Both the position numbers and the translations under genes were made by a program. Source: an uncultured Alphaproteobacteria bacterium (GTDB lineage Bacteria > Pseudomonadota > Alphaproteobacteria > Rickettsiales > Midichloriaceae). Taken from it: a stretch of 5,815 nt of DNA. The DNA lies in assembly GCA_903860855.1 (NCBI GenBank), contig CAIOSF010000110.1:1-5815 (forward strand), given 5' to 3'. The notes beneath the pieces were generated by a model. The model ran no database searches and had not been told where the DNA came from. It saw only the letters and a program-made list of their open reading frames with translations. Below, piece by piece: positions 4,787 to 5,815 of this stretch; position 1 is the stretch's first letter; the number at the start of each line of letters is the position of its first letter.

Positions 4787-5815
4787 GTGCTTCTCATTGG
4801 TAGCATTCTGTTTATTCCTCTTATCGCCAAAATATTCGCTGATAAAGGTAATAGAGGTTGGCGTCATGTTATTGCAAATATATCTAGTATTTTCACCAAT
4901 ATTTCTGGAATAGCCCTCACTGTAGGTATAATAGACAAAATTTACTCTCTTGGCTCGTTATTCGCCCTAATCACCTGCTTATCTCCATTTTCATGGTTAA
5001 TACTAGCACGATTTAAAAAAAATGGAGCAATAGACATAATAGCAAGAAGCATAGATCACAAGAATAAGTTGATCAGATCTAAATCGGCTTCATCTAGTGC
5101 TGTTATAAAGCATAATGGCTCAGGCAATCATGTTCACCGTAGAGAGATGTATTTCATAACGAAAATTAGCAGTGGTATTTTGAGCATATGTATTATTGCT
5201 GCTCAATTCATAGTTATGAGCGACGTGATAAAGTATCAATTTAGTTATGAAAAATATCTGGCTATCATGATAGCAATAATATTGGTATCATCCTATCTCT
5301 TGCTTGGTTCATTTTCTGCAAACATGAAGTATAGGATCAGCTGCTTTACATTCATGTTTTTTGTACTTATCACCATATCTATATGCTCTATAGCTTTTGC
5401 TAATACTGATTTGAAAAATTTATATTCAGCAATTAATCAAAGGTCACCAGCATACATACCAATTGTGTTCTGGATAGGGTTGGCATTTATTAATCTGATG
5501 CCATCATTTTCACCAACAATGGTTCAAAAAATTAAAGAAGTTCGTTTTTCTGCGAGCAACAGGATATTTCAGGATGTCTCCATACTTCACATAATATTTA
5601 CTTTTATTGTAGTTATGGTTGGAATGCTGAGCAAATCTAGTGATGAAACCGTCTGCGATAATTTTGCATTTTTACATTTTATTTCTCATTTTAGCGATAA
5701 AACAATATGCAGCATTATATCGTGTTGCATAATGCTGCTATGCATGGAGGTGATATCATCTATGCTTCAAGGTATGAGGAAGGCATTTATCAATGAAAAC
5801 GGTGGGTTAAAGAAG
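4787..5815 (+). CDS. Multi-spanning membrane protein resembling the sodium:solute symporter (SSF) fold, cut by the window end
   Basis: The frame is open from 4739 to the last base, so the C-terminus lies outside the window. No ATG occurs until 5147; GTG 4787 is a tentative start, without a clear ribosome binding site. About eight hydrophobic segments are visible, at roughly residues 1-17, 27-46, 50-72, 127-145, 157-176, 185-205, 224-241 and 265-281, with another near 308-329. SSF-like features are NISGIALTVGIIDKIYSLG after the first helix, IIAAQFIVMSDVI near 136-148, SSYLLLGSF near 168-176, and LMPSFSPTMVQKI at 237-249, which resembles the conserved loop seen near residue 240-250 in PutP-type proteins. 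Residues 73-117 form a polar, Ser- and His-rich loop, longer than expected. It could be a solute/Na+ symporter or the N-terminal module of an SSF-sensor histidine kinase; the missing C-terminus would decide. The lack of an ATG hints at 5' damage. Confidence 0.6.
   Translation, partial: MLLIGSILFIPLIAKIFADKGNRGWRHVIANISSIFTNISGIALTVGIIDKIYSLGSLFALITCLSPFSWLILARFKKNGAIDIIARSIDHKNKLIRSKSASSSAVIKHNGSGNHVHRREMYFITKISSGILSICIIAAQFIVMSDVIKYQFSYEKYLAIMIAIILVSSYLLLGSFSANMKYRISCFTFMFFVLITISICSIAFANTDLKNLYSAINQRSPAYIPIVFWIGLAFINLMPSFSPTMVQKIKEVRFSASNRIFQDVSILHIIFTFIVVMVGMLSKSSDETVCDNFAFLHFISHFSDKTICSIISCCIMLLCMEVISSMLQGMRKAFINENGGLKK

Noticed and set aside
1..5815. tRNA, rRNA, CRISPR arrays or complete insertion sequences
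   Set aside because: No T-loop-like GTTCGA signature, spaced direct repeats, or transposase with terminal inverted repeats was found by eye on either strand.

Overview
The window looks like part of the genome of an AT-rich, host-associated alphaproteobacterium, most plausibly a Rickettsiales-like endosymbiont. The dUTPase and ribosomal protein S16 sequences look alphaproteobacterial. Gene density is low, several open frames are broken, and relic gene pieces sit between the intact genes. This placement is inferred from sequence character, not from a database search.

Layout. Positions 1-759 (+) hold what looks like a decaying TPR-repeat gene: a readable C-terminal part at 364-759, and an upstream part in another frame with in-frame stops. 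Positions 760-1140 contain a weak hairpin and then a structured intergenic stretch with no convincing gene. Positions 1141-1398 (-) are rpsP, with a near-consensus promoter at 1441-1470. Positions 1505-1772 (-) are a mosaic of three relics: a piece of dut, a piece resembling the middle of the large neighbouring gene, and a piece resembling that gene's N-terminus. Positions 1839-4027 (-) carry a large unrecognised gene read as two overlapping open frames (232 and 505 codons). They join smoothly if one base is restored in a five-base A run (T run on the coding strand). The joined product of roughly 740 residues is rich in Asn, Gln, Ser, Tyr and Cys and ends in a coiled coil. Positions 4124-4603 (-) are an intact dut. 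From about 4787 to the window end (+) there is a multi-spanning membrane protein resembling the sodium:solute symporter (SSF) fold, divergent from dut and preceded by a promoter-like TTGACA element.

Genes and their interplay. rpsP and dut are housekeeping genes that appear to be transcribed separately. rimM, trmD and other usual rpsP neighbours are not present next to it. The most informative part is the dut/large-gene locus. The relic at 1505-1772 shows that another, diverged copy of the large gene once lay beside a second copy of part of dut. This suggests a tandem gene family that expands and collapses by recombination, with one apparent junction at a short shared sequence. The large gene is the best candidate in the window for an undescribed exported or surface protein family.
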